Assembly (NCBI RefSeq): GCF_000283515.1
Contig: NC_015976.1
Span: forward strand, 2,326,501-2,390,500
Source of the DNA: Sphingobium sp. SYK-6
GTDB taxonomy: Bacteria; Pseudomonadota; Alphaproteobacteria; Sphingomonadales; Sphingomonadaceae
Reading direction: 5' to 3'
DNA length: 64,000 nt
Shown: positions 27,800 through 36,650 of the stretch, piece after piece
How the letters are laid out: every line of letters starts with the position of its first letter
How positions within the stretch are numbered: the stretch's first letter is position 1
The notes under the pieces: generated by a model
What the model was told of the DNA's origin: nothing
Seen by the model: the letters and a program-made list of their open reading frames with translations, nothing else
Database searches by the model: none
Position numbers and translations under genes: made by a program

Positions 27800-29093
27800 T
27801 GAAGATCGTCCCGATGGTCTTGATGGAAATCAGAAAGTCGAGCCAGAAGGAGAAATACTTGATGTAGTAGAAGTCATATTCCAGCTTCTCGCGCGCGGCC
27901 TCGACGTCGCCGACATTGCCCTGATGGACAGCCGCCCAGCCCGAGATTCCCGGCCGCACGGCATGCCGATAGTCATAATAAGGAAGATGCTGGCCGTAGC
28001 GCTCGGCAAGGGACACGGCTTCCGGCCGGGGCCCGATCCAGCTCATCTCGCCCTTGAGCACATTGATGATCTGCGGCAGCTCGTCGATGCGCCATTTGCG
28101 CAGCAGCTGGCCGGTCCGGGTCAGTCGCGGGTCTTCCTGCAGCGTGAAGGCCGGCCCATCCTGCCCGCAGCGCATCGTGCGCAACTTGAAGCAGATGAAT
28201 TGCCGGCCGCGATAGCCGACACGAGGCTGGCAGAAGAGCATCGGCCCCGGGCTGTCCAGCTTGACGATCAATCCCGCGATGAGAATGACCGGGATGACGA
28301 GGGGAAGCGCGGCGACGGCGACGACGAAATCCAGCAGTCGCTTGACGCGCAGATATGTGAGCGAAGGCAGCAACGCGCCGAAATTATTGTCGGCGTGGCT
28401 GGTGAAGCGGACACGTCCGGTCAGGCACTCCTCGAAATGGCTGCGGTGATAGACGGGGATGCCCGCTAGGACGAGCTGGGCGATCAGCTGCGCGCTCTCG
28501 ACGTCCCGCGCCTCATGCGGATCCACCACCATGGCCGTCACGGGGCGGGAAATGACCGGCTGTTCGACCGGCTGCCATTCGAAATTCGCTCTGTGACTGT
28601 CGAAAGGGTGAACCGCCGATCCGAGCAGCGCGATCGTGGGACGCACCAGCCGGTGCCGCAGCGCAAGCACGCCGCCATACCAGGTGAGGCTGATGGCGCA
28701 GGACATCCAGAAGAAATAGGTGTCCATCGGGATCCGCGCGGCCATCAGCGCAAGGAAGATCAGGCCGAACGTCGCAAGGAACACCGGCACCAGCAGATGC
28801 CGTGCCGCCACGAGGGGCAGCACACCGAGCTGTCGAACCGAGAGATGAGATGCGACAATAGCCGTCGAAGCGGCAATCACCGATACGTCCGCATAGCCGG
28901 ATGCCGTCGGCCCGACCGCCCCCATCGGTGCCAGCTGCGCCCGCAGAAACGCCGGCAGCGCGACCCCCGCGAGGATCGCCACGCCCAGCACGAACCTGTT
29001 CGAGCAAAGCACCCGCCCGGCCATGCCCGTCCAGCGATCGTAGTCCAATGGCCTGGCCGTTGTCGGCATCGGAACTATTGGCTTGAATTGCAT
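27780..29093 (-). CDS. Polyprenyl-phosphate sugar-1-phosphate transferase (WcaJ/GumD type)
   Basis: A 437-residue protein with four N-terminal membrane segments, a nucleotide-binding-like middle, and a C-terminal bacterial sugar-transferase domain. That domain has a reentrant helix KRLLDFVVAVAALPLVIPVI, then FKLRTMR, KWRIDELPQIINVLKGEMS and GPRPE. It starts repeat-unit synthesis on undecaprenyl phosphate. Which sugar is moved cannot be told. Confidence 0.9.
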   Translation of the reverse strand: MQFKPIVPMPTTARPLDYDRWTGMAGRVLCSNRFVLGVAILAGVALPAFLRAQLAPMGAVGPTASGYADVSVIAASTAIVASHLSVRQLGVLPLVAARHLLVPVFLATFGLIFLALMAARIPMDTYFFWMSCAISLTWYGGVLALRHRLVRPTIALLGSAVHPFDSHRANFEWQPVEQPVISRPVTAMVVDPHEARDVESAQLIAQLVLAGIPVYHRSHFEECLTGRVRFTSHADNNFGALLPSLTYLRVKRLLDFVVAVAALPLVIPVILIAGLIVKLDSPGPMLFCQPRVGYRGRQFICFKLRTMRCGQDGPAFTLQEDPRLTRTGQLLRKWRIDELPQIINVLKGEMSWIGPRPEAVSLAERYGQHLPYYDYRHAVRPGISGWAAVHQGNVGDVEAAREKLEYDFYYIKYFSFWLDFLISIKTIGTIFSGFGSR

Positions 29094-29172
29094 ATATACC
29101 CCACTTCAATATAATTTCGAATGAAACTATAAACCCCGGAAGTCCCCCGACATTCTCTCCTGATTTGTATTT

Positions 29173-29742
29173 TTACTTTGCAGAACAGGACATGATTGAG
29201 CCCTCATTCACTTTGAGAACTCGTTTATGACCCATAATTTCTAGAAGTATCAGGACGCGACCTTTGTCATCCAGCGACTCGACTGAGGCGATCTTCTGGG
29301 CAAAGGGGCCATTGATGAGGCGGACCTGCTGGCCCGGCTCGAAGCTGTCGGCCATCTTCGTGACGACCCCGTCCTCGCATCTGGAGAGGATCTGCTGCAT
29401 GGCGGCTTCAGGCACCGGCCAGGGGCGAGCGCTGTCGATGCCGGCCAGCCGCTTGACCCCACGCGTGCCGTAGATCGATCGCCACGGATGCCGGTCCCGA
29501 TCGAAGCTGACGAAAACATAGCCCGGAAACAGGGGAGCCAGGACGGTCTCGACCCGTCGGCCATGCCGCTTCACTTTTCGGAAACGGGGGCAGAAGCTCT
29601 TGAACTGCTGGCGCTTCAGATTCTGGATCGCGACATGTTCCTGTCGCGGCAGCGTCTCGGCGACATACCATTGCAGGGCATTTTGCCCGCGCGATGCCGC
29701 CATTTCGCTTTCGCCAGAGTCGGGCCTTACATCAGGTTGCAC
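29173..29742 (-). CDS. NusG-paralogue antiterminator (RfaH/LoaP type)
   Basis: A 189-residue protein with an NGN domain (WYVAETLPRQEHVAIQNLKRQ, FPGYVFVSFD) and a C-terminal KOW domain (FEPGQQVRLINGPFAQKIASVE). The GTG at 29742 is chosen because AAGGAG precedes it by 8 bases. RfaH-like proteins let RNA polymerase traverse long polysaccharide operons. As the first gene of the operon it probably promotes expression of the five genes after it. Confidence 0.87.
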   Translation of the reverse strand: MQPDVRPDSGESEMAASRGQNALQWYVAETLPRQEHVAIQNLKRQQFKSFCPRFRKVKRHGRRVETVLAPLFPGYVFVSFDRDRHPWRSIYGTRGVKRLAGIDSARPWPVPEAAMQQILSRCEDGVVTKMADSFEPGQQVRLINGPFAQKIASVESLDDKGRVLILLEIMGHKRVLKVNEGSIMSCSAK

Positions 29743-29817
29743 GCCTCATGCTCCTTACGATTTGTGTTGCTCGCGACGGGGCCGGTCTGTGCACGCCGGC
29801 TAGATGCTGTCTTCGAT

Positions 29818-29852
29818 GGAGAGGTGGGCGCGGGACACGCTCTCACCTCTCC
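29818..29852 (-). terminator. Hairpin after the EAL operon
   Basis: GGAGAGGTG pairs exactly with CACCTCTCC across a 17-base loop, just downstream of the small membrane gene ending at 29857. No T tract follows, so it may be a weak or Rho-assisted end. The antiterminator promoter would lie beyond it. Confidence 0.45.
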
Positions 29853-29856
29853 GCGC

Positions 29857-30078
29857 TCACTCCAGCAGAGCCGCGCAGAGCAGTCCCAGGGCGACCCAAA
29901 GGGACAGGCTCGCAGGGATCCCGATCATCAGGCCCATCAACACGGCCGGATCCCGGGCAACGATCCTGGGCGCGGGCATGACCGCGCTCAGGTCCAGCGT
30001 CGTGGACAGATAGGGGGCCGCCCCCATGTCGCGCGGCAAGGCCGCCGCGCGTGCCCGGGCGAAGAACCGCGGCATCAT
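29857..30078 (-). CDS. Small single-pass membrane protein coupled to the EAL protein
   Basis: A 73-residue protein with a basic start (MMPRFFARARAAALPR) and one C-terminal membrane helix (LMGLMIGIPASLSLWVALGLLCAALLE). Its ATG overlaps the stop of the EAL gene (ATGA), the reason for choosing this start. No family is recognised. Confidence 0.6.
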   Translation of the reverse strand: MMPRFFARARAAALPRDMGAAPYLSTTLDLSAVMPAPRIVARDPAVLMGLMIGIPASLSLWVALGLLCAALLE

Positions 30079-31385
30079 GCGCGCCCTCCGGGCTGGTAGT
30101 TCGGCGACCACGGCCGGAACCGGCCGGTTCCCCGACCAAGCTGGTGCAGCGGCACCACGACGGGCTCATCCTCGTACCGCCAGCGGCGCCACAGGGATGG
30201 AAGCCCCACATGATAGCCTTGCTGCCAGCATGCGTTCAGCGGCGTCGCATAGCGGGACTGCAGGCGCTCGGCGATTTCGCTCTGCTCCTCCGTCTCCACG
30301 CCTTCGACGATGACGATGGGCGCCATATGCGCGGCGAGGCCGAGGATATGTTCCAGCATCGCTTCCCCGTGGGCGCTGAGGGTGACCCGCCGGAGGAAGA
30401 AGGCATCGATCTTGATGATGTCCGGGCTGAGCGCCATCGCATTGCGGATGGACGAATGGCCGACGCCGAAATCATCGAGCGCGACCCGGCAACCCAGGCG
30501 GCGCAGGCGGGCAACGAATGCGTGCGCTTCACCCGCAAGAGCCGCCGTCTCGGTGATCTCGACCACCAGCCGGCCGGCGACATCGGGCGCAGCGCGCAGC
30601 CGGTCGAACATCGAGGACCACCAGCCGTCGATCCGGGCGCTCTGCGCCGAGATATTGATGCCGAGCCTGGCGCCGGGGAAATTCTCCATCTCGTCAAGGG
30701 CAAGGCCCATGACATGCCGATCGAACGCCCGGACGAGGCCCAGCCGCTCGAGGGCGGGAAAGAAATCGCCCGGTGACCGGGCTTCGCCTGTCGCGGCGGT
30801 GAGCCGCGCCAGCGCTTCGTGATAAAGCACTTCGCCCTGCGACTGCATCGAGAGGACCGGCTGCCAGCTCAGGTCCACCCGGCCGTCCGCCATCGCGGCC
30901 AGCACCTCCACGGCGACAGCCATGTCGCGGCGGTAGGCTTCCGCCCAGGCCTCGTCGTCGCATGCGGGCTCTCCCGCTGGCAGAACGGGCGAGGAGGCCA
31001 GGCTGTTGGCCTCCGGAAACACCGGACATGAAACCGCGAGATGGAAGCAGCGCCCGCCAACCTCGACAGGACTGGAAGAGAGATCAGCGATGAGCGCTTC
31101 CAGGCGCCTCGCGGCTTCATGTACGGATTTTTGCCCGAACGAGATCGCAATCAGGTCAGGGCGATGCGCACGTGGGAAGCGCATGCCCTGCCCCGACTGG
31201 CCGACGATCATGTCGATCATGGCCGCAGCGGCCCTGATCCCTGCACACCCAAACGCCGACTCAATGTGGGAGAAATTGTCGATGCGTATGGTTACCTCAA
31301 CCGCGCCATTCTCGTGGGACAGAGTGGCGAGCTGCCTTGTGCTGGAATCTGCGCCGACCAGGTCGGCATTGAGCACTGCGGTCAT
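30075..31385 (-). CDS. EAL-domain c-di-GMP phosphodiesterase
   Basis: A 436-residue protein. Residues about 1-145 are degenerate GGDEF-like and lack a clear active site. The EAL domain has YHEALARL, NISAQS, EITETAAL, DDFGVGHSS, KIDAFFLRR and EGVETEEQ, so the metal and catalytic residues appear intact. It should hydrolyse c-di-GMP in the cytoplasm. GGAGGTG precedes the ATG. Its position beside the exopolysaccharide operon suggests control of polymer output. Confidence 0.9.
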   Translation of the reverse strand: MTAVLNADLVGADSSTRQLATLSHENGAVEVTIRIDNFSHIESAFGCAGIRAAAAMIDMIVGQSGQGMRFPRAHRPDLIAISFGQKSVHEAARRLEALIADLSSSPVEVGGRCFHLAVSCPVFPEANSLASSPVLPAGEPACDDEAWAEAYRRDMAVAVEVLAAMADGRVDLSWQPVLSMQSQGEVLYHEALARLTAATGEARSPGDFFPALERLGLVRAFDRHVMGLALDEMENFPGARLGINISAQSARIDGWWSSMFDRLRAAPDVAGRLVVEITETAALAGEAHAFVARLRRLGCRVALDDFGVGHSSIRNAMALSPDIIKIDAFFLRRVTLSAHGEAMLEHILGLAAHMAPIVIVEGVETEEQSEIAERLQSRYATPLNACWQQGYHVGLPSLWRRWRYEDEPVVVPLHQLGRGTGRFRPWSPNYQPGGRA

Positions 31386-31431
31386 TGGTCACCTCCGTTG
31401 CCGGACGAACCCCTCGTTCGGGCTGAGACGG

Positions 31432-31450
31432 AATAGACAATTGTGTAACA
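31432..31450 (+). repeat. 19-bp inverted repeat, left copy
   Basis: AATAGACAATTGTGTAACA lies just downstream of the recombinase stop and 46 bp upstream of the EAL start. It is the exact reverse complement of 32289-32307. Confidence 0.9.
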
Positions 31451-31451
31451 A

Positions 31452-32336
31452 CTAGCAAGCCGGTATCGTGGTTAACTGTGTCATTAGTCTTTTAACCCAC
31501 CGCAAAGCCGAGATTTTTCTGAAGGGAAATCCGGGCGTCCCGTTTTCGGCGTCTTGCTGCAGTGCGGCATCGGGCGCGTTCCATTCCATCGATTCGTCCT
31601 CCGTTTCTTCCTCGGGCGGCATGTCTGAACCCTGCTCCTCGTGCAGCCAGATTCGGGACGCGATCTCCCGCTCTTCCGGTCCCATCGCCGCCGCATAGAT
31701 CGCGGTCGTCTTCATGTCGGCATGGCCGAGCCAGCGCTGCACCAGATGAAGCGGGACGCTCGACTGGACCGCGCGCACGCCGAAACCGTGGCGCAGCCCC
31801 TTCGGCGTGGCCCAGAGCCCGATGATATTCGCCGCTTCCATCACTTCCTTGATCCGGCGGTACGCAGTCATTCGCGACCATGGCCACAAGCGATCATCCG
31901 GAGAAAACTCAGTTTTTTCAATCCATTGAGATAGTGCCTCCAACAAATTGGCCGGGAGCGGGATCGCGCGATAGATGCCCGTGCGACGCTTCTTGAGGCT
32001 CTCCACGATCGCGAGCTTGGCTTCGAAGTCCAGGCTCTTGGGCGTGATGCTGAGCGCCTCCGAAATCCGGCAGCCGGTCGCGGCGATGAACCAGCAGAAC
32101 AAATGAACGGGTAACGGCCTTCGCTGCGCAGAGGCCAGGAAGCGATGCGTCTCCGCCCGCGTGAGGTACTTGCGATGTCCGTCCCGCCCGAATGCGGAGA
32201 GGGGCGGGTGCGTGGACCGCCTCTGCTTCTGGGCCCGCGGGGAACGGTCGTTCACCGACCTTTGCGCGGAAAAGCGCCGCCGGGGGGCTGTTACACAATT
32301 GTCTATTTTGTCACTATTTTTTACATTATTTTTCAT
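31452..32336 (-). CDS. Tyrosine recombinase without N-terminal core-binding domain (copy A)
   Basis: The catalytic domain begins near KYLTRAETHRF and spans the rest. Visible residues are Arg in ATGCRISEAL, Lys in SLKKRRTG, Arg in KGLRHGFGVR, His in LGHADMKTTAIYA and the Tyr of AIYA. The usual His two residues before the second Arg is Lys. There is no separate SAM-like DNA-binding domain. The start is uncertain: TTG 32369, ATG 32336 or GTG 32255; with the last, the inverted repeat would exactly bracket the gene. It is clearly homologous to copy B at 32862. Confidence 0.85.
   Translation of the reverse strand: MKNNVKNSDKIDNCVTAPRRRFSAQRSVNDRSPRAQKQRRSTHPPLSAFGRDGHRKYLTRAETHRFLASAQRRPLPVHLFCWFIAATGCRISEALSITPKSLDFEAKLAIVESLKKRRTGIYRAIPLPANLLEALSQWIEKTEFSPDDRLWPWSRMTAYRRIKEVMEAANIIGLWATPKGLRHGFGVRAVQSSVPLHLVQRWLGHADMKTTAIYAAAMGPEEREIASRIWLHEEQGSDMPPEEETEDESMEWNAPDAALQQDAENGTPGFPFRKISALRWVKRLMTQLTTIPAC
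32289..32307 (-). repeat. 19-bp inverted repeat, right copy
   Basis: This is the exact reverse complement of 31432-31450. It falls inside the first codons of the recombinase if ATG 32336 is used, or just upstream if GTG 32255 is used. An AT-rich region starts directly outside it. Confidence 0.9.
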
Positions 32337-32369
32337 AGCGTTACCCGTTTTTTGAGTTGGAGCCTTCAA

Positions 32370-32861
32370 GGCACCCCTGCTGTTCTTGCGGCGCTCTTGT
32401 CTTCAAGTCGCGCCGATATTGCCTAGGGACTTATTGCCTAGGCATTTCTTATATGACTCCCCTCGCCCCCCGAACGCCTCAAGTCAATTGTTGGTTAACC
32501 CGGCACGCCAGGAAGAGCGTTTCGTTCGATCATTCGAGCCTGAAAGCAACCCCGCTGACGCTACGGCTTCCTGAAAGTTCATCGAAAATTAATCGACATG
32601 ATCGCGATTACGATCCCGGAACCAAACAATTTGCAGTTCCCGCATAAGATATGACTAATATTTTATTAATATAGGATCATTTTTCGAATCCATCGGTAGA
32701 ATCTAATCCATTGCTATGGCAAACATCTCGTATGCAGTTAATATTATTTAACTCAGTTATAAGCTTACTGGTATATTTTATATTAAATTAACTAATATTT
32801 ATCGGTAGTTAATTAATGAGGAAGAATTTATCTTTGAACTGAATGGGGACGTGAGGACAAA
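32370..32861. promoter_or_regulatory. AT-rich region between divergent recombinases
   Basis: This 492-base stretch becomes strongly AT-rich after about 32580, unlike its surroundings. It holds 11-bp direct repeats TATTGCCTAGG at 32417 and 32432, and a degenerate CAATTGT-TTAAC element at 32482-32499 resembling the inverted repeat. Promoters for both recombinases are expected here. No coding frame is convincing. Confidence 0.6.
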
Positions 32862-33662
32862 ATGCCGATAGATCTTTCCAACTATGACGTGGAAGGAAAG
32901 AGGAAATATCTCACACGTGCAGAGACGAGCAAATTTATATCCGCAGCAAAAGATGAAGATGTTTCCGTATATTTCTTCTGCTGGTTCATTGCCACGACAG
33001 GTTGTCGTGTGTCGGAAGCGTTGATGATCACGAGGAGAAGCATTGATTTCGAAGCAGGGCTCGTCATCATCGAAAGTCTGAAAAAGCGTCGCACCGGAGT
33101 CTTCCGGGCTGTCCCCCTGCCTTCGGCATTCCTGCAGAAACTTTCGAAATGGTTCGAGACCAAGGCGATCGAGCCGCAAAGCCGCTTGTGGCCATGGTCC
33201 CGCATGACGGCCTATCGGCGAGTGAAGACCGTCATGGACCGGGCCGGGGTCGAGGGTCCCTGGGCCACGCCGAAAGGCCTGAGGCATGCCTTCGGCGTCC
33301 GGGCTGTCCAGTCGGGCGTTCCTCTGCACATCGTTCAGCGCTGGCTCGGCCATGCGGACATGAAGACCACGGCGATCTATGCCGGCGCCGTCGGCCCGGA
33401 GGAACGGGATCTCTGTTCCCGGGTCTGGCTGGATCAGGAAAAGCCTCGCCGCTCCTCGAGATCACCGTCCCTGCCCGCAGCAAGCCATCCTCATGAGGAT
33501 ATGGATCCCTCCGTCATGGGCCGTTCTCTTCGGCTGCATGAAACCCCTGCTCCCCTCGAGGATCACGGGAGCGCCAGACATGCATCGTCAAGATCGGGGC
33601 TCGAGGCCTGCGTCGACAAGGTCATCCACCTCGCCAGCCGGGTCTATGCCTATATGTCCTAA
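32862..33662 (+). CDS. Tyrosine recombinase without N-terminal core-binding domain (copy B)
   Basis: A 266-residue homologue of copy A, sharing KYLTRAET, ATTGCRVSEAL, ESLKKRRTG, RLWPWSRMTAYRR, ATPKGLRH and LGHADMKTTAIYA. It also has Lys in place of the box-II His. The catalytic domain starts about 15 residues from the N-terminus, and a 90-residue Ser/Pro-rich tail follows. GTGAGG precedes the ATG. It faces away from copy A. Confidence 0.87.
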   Translation: MPIDLSNYDVEGKRKYLTRAETSKFISAAKDEDVSVYFFCWFIATTGCRVSEALMITRRSIDFEAGLVIIESLKKRRTGVFRAVPLPSAFLQKLSKWFETKAIEPQSRLWPWSRMTAYRRVKTVMDRAGVEGPWATPKGLRHAFGVRAVQSGVPLHIVQRWLGHADMKTTAIYAGAVGPEERDLCSRVWLDQEKPRRSSRSPSLPAASHPHEDMDPSVMGRSLRLHETPAPLEDHGSARHASSRSGLEACVDKVIHLASRVYAYMS

Positions 33663-33890
33663 TGTGTCCGGTTTCTCCCGGCCAGAGGGTGCCGACGAGG
33701 CCGGATTCATGGGTTGATTCGGGCTTCCCGAGGCGCGGCTGAAAAATGTCCTGCCGCCGCCCGCACCACCAAGGCCCGGCATCCCGGCCGGGCGATTGCC
33801 CAACATTTCACTGCGCAGCCTGCGCCGAAAAGCTGCCTTGCCGCCCCGGGTCGGGATCGGCGAGAAGAGCCGGAACCGGCGGAGAGGCAT

Positions 33891-35453
33891 GTGCGCAGCA
33901 TCGATTATTTCGACAAGATGGTCCGGCTCGATCCGGAAAGAACGATCCTGATCGACGGCGACAGCCGCATCACTTACGGCGAGATGCACCGCCTCACTCA
34001 CCGCCTCGCCCGCGCCATGCATGAGGCCGGCCTTGGTCATCAGGAGCCGGTCGCGATCATGTCGCCCAATCATGGATCGATCCTGACGACCCAGCTCGGC
34101 CTGTGGCGCGCCGGCGCGGTCTGGATCCCGGTCAACACGCGCAATGCGCTCGATGCGAACATCGCTTATCTGGCCTATGTCCGGGCCGGCTGGCTCTTCT
34201 ACCATTCGAGCCTCGCGGAGGATGCCCGCCGGGCGCGGGCGCAGGTGCCGACCATCCGCAAGCTGATCTGCCTCGACCGGCCGGACGGCGACGTGCCGTC
34301 CCTCGCCGATTTCCTGGCGCCGGACGACGGCATCGATGCGCCCGATCTCGGCGATCCGACGGGCAATGGCGATGAACTCACCGCCATCATCGCCACCGGG
34401 GGCACCACGGGCCCCGCCAAGGGCGTCCGCGTCATGAACCGCAGCTGGGGCACGCTGATGGAGACCATCGGCAATCTGATGCCGGCTGACGATCCCGTCT
34501 GCCTCGCCACGGCGCCGCTCACCCATGCCGCCGGCCCGGTGGCCATGGCCGCCGTCGCCATGGGCGCGACGATCTCCGTCCTGCCGACCTTCGATGCCGC
34601 AGCAGTCATGCAGGCAATCGAGCGCGATCGCGTCACGCACATGTTCCTGCCGCCGACCGCGCTCTATACGATGATGGCTCATCCCCGCGTGCGGGATCAT
34701 GATTATTCGAGCCTGCGCTATTTCCTGCTCGCCGGCTCGCCTGTCTCACCGGACAAGCTGCGGCAGGCGGTGGAGATTTTCGGCCCCTGCATGTGCCAGA
34801 GCTACGGCCAGACCGAGTGCCACATGATCGCCACCTGGCTCCCGCCCGAGATCGTGGCCGCCGCCGCGCGAGGCGAGCATCCCGAGCGCCTGGCGAGCTG
34901 CGGGCGCGCCTCATATTCCGTCCGCGTGGAACTGATGGACGATGACGGCAACATCCTCCCGCCCGGCGCGGTGGGCGAGATCGTGGCGCGCGGCGGCATT
35001 GTCGGCGGCGGCTATTTCGAGATGCCCGAGGCGACTGCCGAAGCGGCCGCGCATGGCTGGCATCACACCGGCGATGTCGGCCGCCGCGACGAGCACGGCT
35101 TCTATTATATCGTCGACCGGAAGAAGGACATGGTCGTGACCGGCGGCTTCAACGTCTATCCGGCCGAGGTCGAGGCAGCGATCATGGAACTGGAGCCGGT
35201 CGCGGAAGCCGCCGTCATCGGCGTGCCGGACGAGAAATGGGGCGAAGCCGTCACGGCGCTCGTCGTCCTGCTGCCGGGTACCGCTCTGGCCGAGGATGCG
35301 GTCCGGGCGCATTGCAAGGCCCGGCTCGGCAGCGTGAAGGCGCCCAAGACGGTGCTGTTCCGCGAGAGCCTCGCGCGCACGCCCGCCGGCAAGATGGACA
35401 AGAAGGCCATGCGCGAGGAATTCTGGGGAAGCGCCGCACGCAACGTCAATTGA
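33891..35453 (+). CDS. Acyl-CoA synthetase (AMP-forming)
   Basis: A 520-residue ANL-superfamily enzyme that activates a carboxylic acid as acyl-AMP and then acyl-CoA. Motifs are IIATGGTTGPAKGV, SYGQTECHM, GWHHTGDVG, GGFNVYPAEVEA and the C-terminal Lys in TPAGKMDKKAM. GTG 33891 is chosen because GGAGAGG precedes it and the conserved region starts at once; a longer frame reaches 33714. The substrate is unknown. A 228-base gap from copy B shows nothing else. Confidence 0.87.
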   Translation: MRSIDYFDKMVRLDPERTILIDGDSRITYGEMHRLTHRLARAMHEAGLGHQEPVAIMSPNHGSILTTQLGLWRAGAVWIPVNTRNALDANIAYLAYVRAGWLFYHSSLAEDARRARAQVPTIRKLICLDRPDGDVPSLADFLAPDDGIDAPDLGDPTGNGDELTAIIATGGTTGPAKGVRVMNRSWGTLMETIGNLMPADDPVCLATAPLTHAAGPVAMAAVAMGATISVLPTFDAAAVMQAIERDRVTHMFLPPTALYTMMAHPRVRDHDYSSLRYFLLAGSPVSPDKLRQAVEIFGPCMCQSYGQTECHMIATWLPPEIVAAAARGEHPERLASCGRASYSVRVELMDDDGNILPPGAVGEIVARGGIVGGGYFEMPEATAEAAAHGWHHTGDVGRRDEHGFYYIVDRKKDMVVTGGFNVYPAEVEAAIMELEPVAEAAVIGVPDEKWGEAVTALVVLLPGTALAEDAVRAHCKARLGSVKAPKTVLFRESLARTPAGKMDKKAMREEFWGSAARNVN

Positions 35454-35535
35454 GCCGCTGCCTTCTCCTGTCGCGATCCTTCAAGGCACCGGCGGCGCGC
35501 CGGGCTATGCTGTGCCGACAAGAACAGGAGCTCAC

Positions 35536-35931
35536 ATGCTTTTCAGATACACGATCCTCTACGTCGAGAATGTCGCGGCCTCGATCGATTTCTACGAGCG
35601 GGCTTTCGGTCTCGAGCGGCTGTTCCTGCACGAGAGCGGCGACTATGGCGAAATGTCCACGGGTGACACAAAGCTCGCCTTCTCGTCGGTTTCGCTGATG
35701 CAGTCGCTGGGCAAGGCACCCGGCAAAGCCGATCCTTCGGCGCCGGTGTTCGAGATCGCTTTCGAAACGCAGGATGTCCCTGCCGCCCTCGAACGCGCGC
35801 TCGCAGCCGGCGCCGCGCTCCGGCAAGCGGCAAGGGTCGAGCCATGGGGCCAGACCACATCCTATGTGAGCGATCCCGACGGCTATCTCGTGGAGATCTG
35901 CTCGCCCGTCCAGTTGCCGAGCCCCGGCTGA
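35536..35931 (+). CDS. VOC-superfamily (glyoxalase-like) protein
   Basis: A 131-residue protein with two beta-alpha-beta-beta-beta modules: FRYTILYVENVAASIDFYERAFG at the start and WGQTTSYVSDPDGYLVEI at the end, where a metal-ligand Glu would lie. AGGAG precedes the ATG. Substrate and activity are unknown; antibiotic-binding and dioxygenase relatives share this fold. Confidence 0.78.
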   Translation: MLFRYTILYVENVAASIDFYERAFGLERLFLHESGDYGEMSTGDTKLAFSSVSLMQSLGKAPGKADPSAPVFEIAFETQDVPAALERALAAGAALRQAARVEPWGQTTSYVSDPDGYLVEICSPVQLPSPG

Positions 35932-36545
35932 CGGAGAAGATGCAGATGATCGCCTTCGCTGCGCAGCCGCGCGGGCGTCGATCCGAACCACCGTACGAAT
36001 TCTCGCGTCATGTGCGCCTGATCGGCGAACGCGCATTCATGGGCGATGGCGGCCAGCGAAGCCTCGCTCGACATCATGTCCACGGCGCTCCGCGCCCGGC
36101 CAAGGAGGCGCCAGTAATCCGGCTGCGGCAGGCCCGCTCGCCGGAAATGCCGCTGCATCGAGCGGATGCTCACGCCAAGTCCGCGCGACACGGCCTGCAG
36201 GGTCGATCCCGGCTGGGCGAGGGCCTGCACCGCTTCGGCCATTTCGTCGGCGCCGGCGAAGTCATGGGCGAGGATCTGCGTCGCTTGGCGCGGATCGGCA
36301 GCGATTGCGTCCATCGCCTCCCGCCCCGGCACCACCCCCGGCCGTAGCCGATAACCGGTTATCCCGATGCCGCCAGACAAGCGCACCCGGCGCGGCCCGA
36401 CATCGAAATCCGTCAGGGCAACGCGGATGCTCTCGTCCGGCCTGTGCACGATGAGAACGTCTCGGCATCCGTCGGGAAACACGGGGGCCTCTTCTGCCTG
36501 GAGGACCTGATGGGCCCATATCGTGTAGTTGGCCTTGCTCGGCAT
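35883..36545 (-). CDS. AraC-family transcriptional regulator
   Basis: A 220-residue protein with a C-terminal double HTH (STLQAVSRGLGVSIRSMQRHFRRAG and SLAAIAHECAFADQAHMTREFVRWFGSTP) and a short N-terminal sensing part. Its end overlaps the VOC gene end by 49 bp on the opposite strand. It may control the VOC gene or the serine hydrolase that diverges from it. Confidence 0.88.
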   Translation of the reverse strand: MPSKANYTIWAHQVLQAEEAPVFPDGCRDVLIVHRPDESIRVALTDFDVGPRRVRLSGGIGITGYRLRPGVVPGREAMDAIAADPRQATQILAHDFAGADEMAEAVQALAQPGSTLQAVSRGLGVSIRSMQRHFRRAGLPQPDYWRLLGRARSAVDMMSSEASLAAIAHECAFADQAHMTREFVRWFGSTPARLRSEGDHLHLLRQPGLGNWTGEQISTR

Positions 36546-36650
36546 ACCGCCTTTCTATCAACGCGACTGGATCAGGGCCAGCAGGGCCCCGCCCTTCAGC
36601 CCATGACCATCGCCTTTCCGACTGCCCCCATTCCGGCTACATGCCGACGC

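Noticed and set aside
31432-31450. The 19-bp repeat as a transcription terminator
   Set aside because: Its inner palindrome is only about 8 bp and AT-rich with no T tract. The exact distant inverted copy is better explained by recombination or protein binding.
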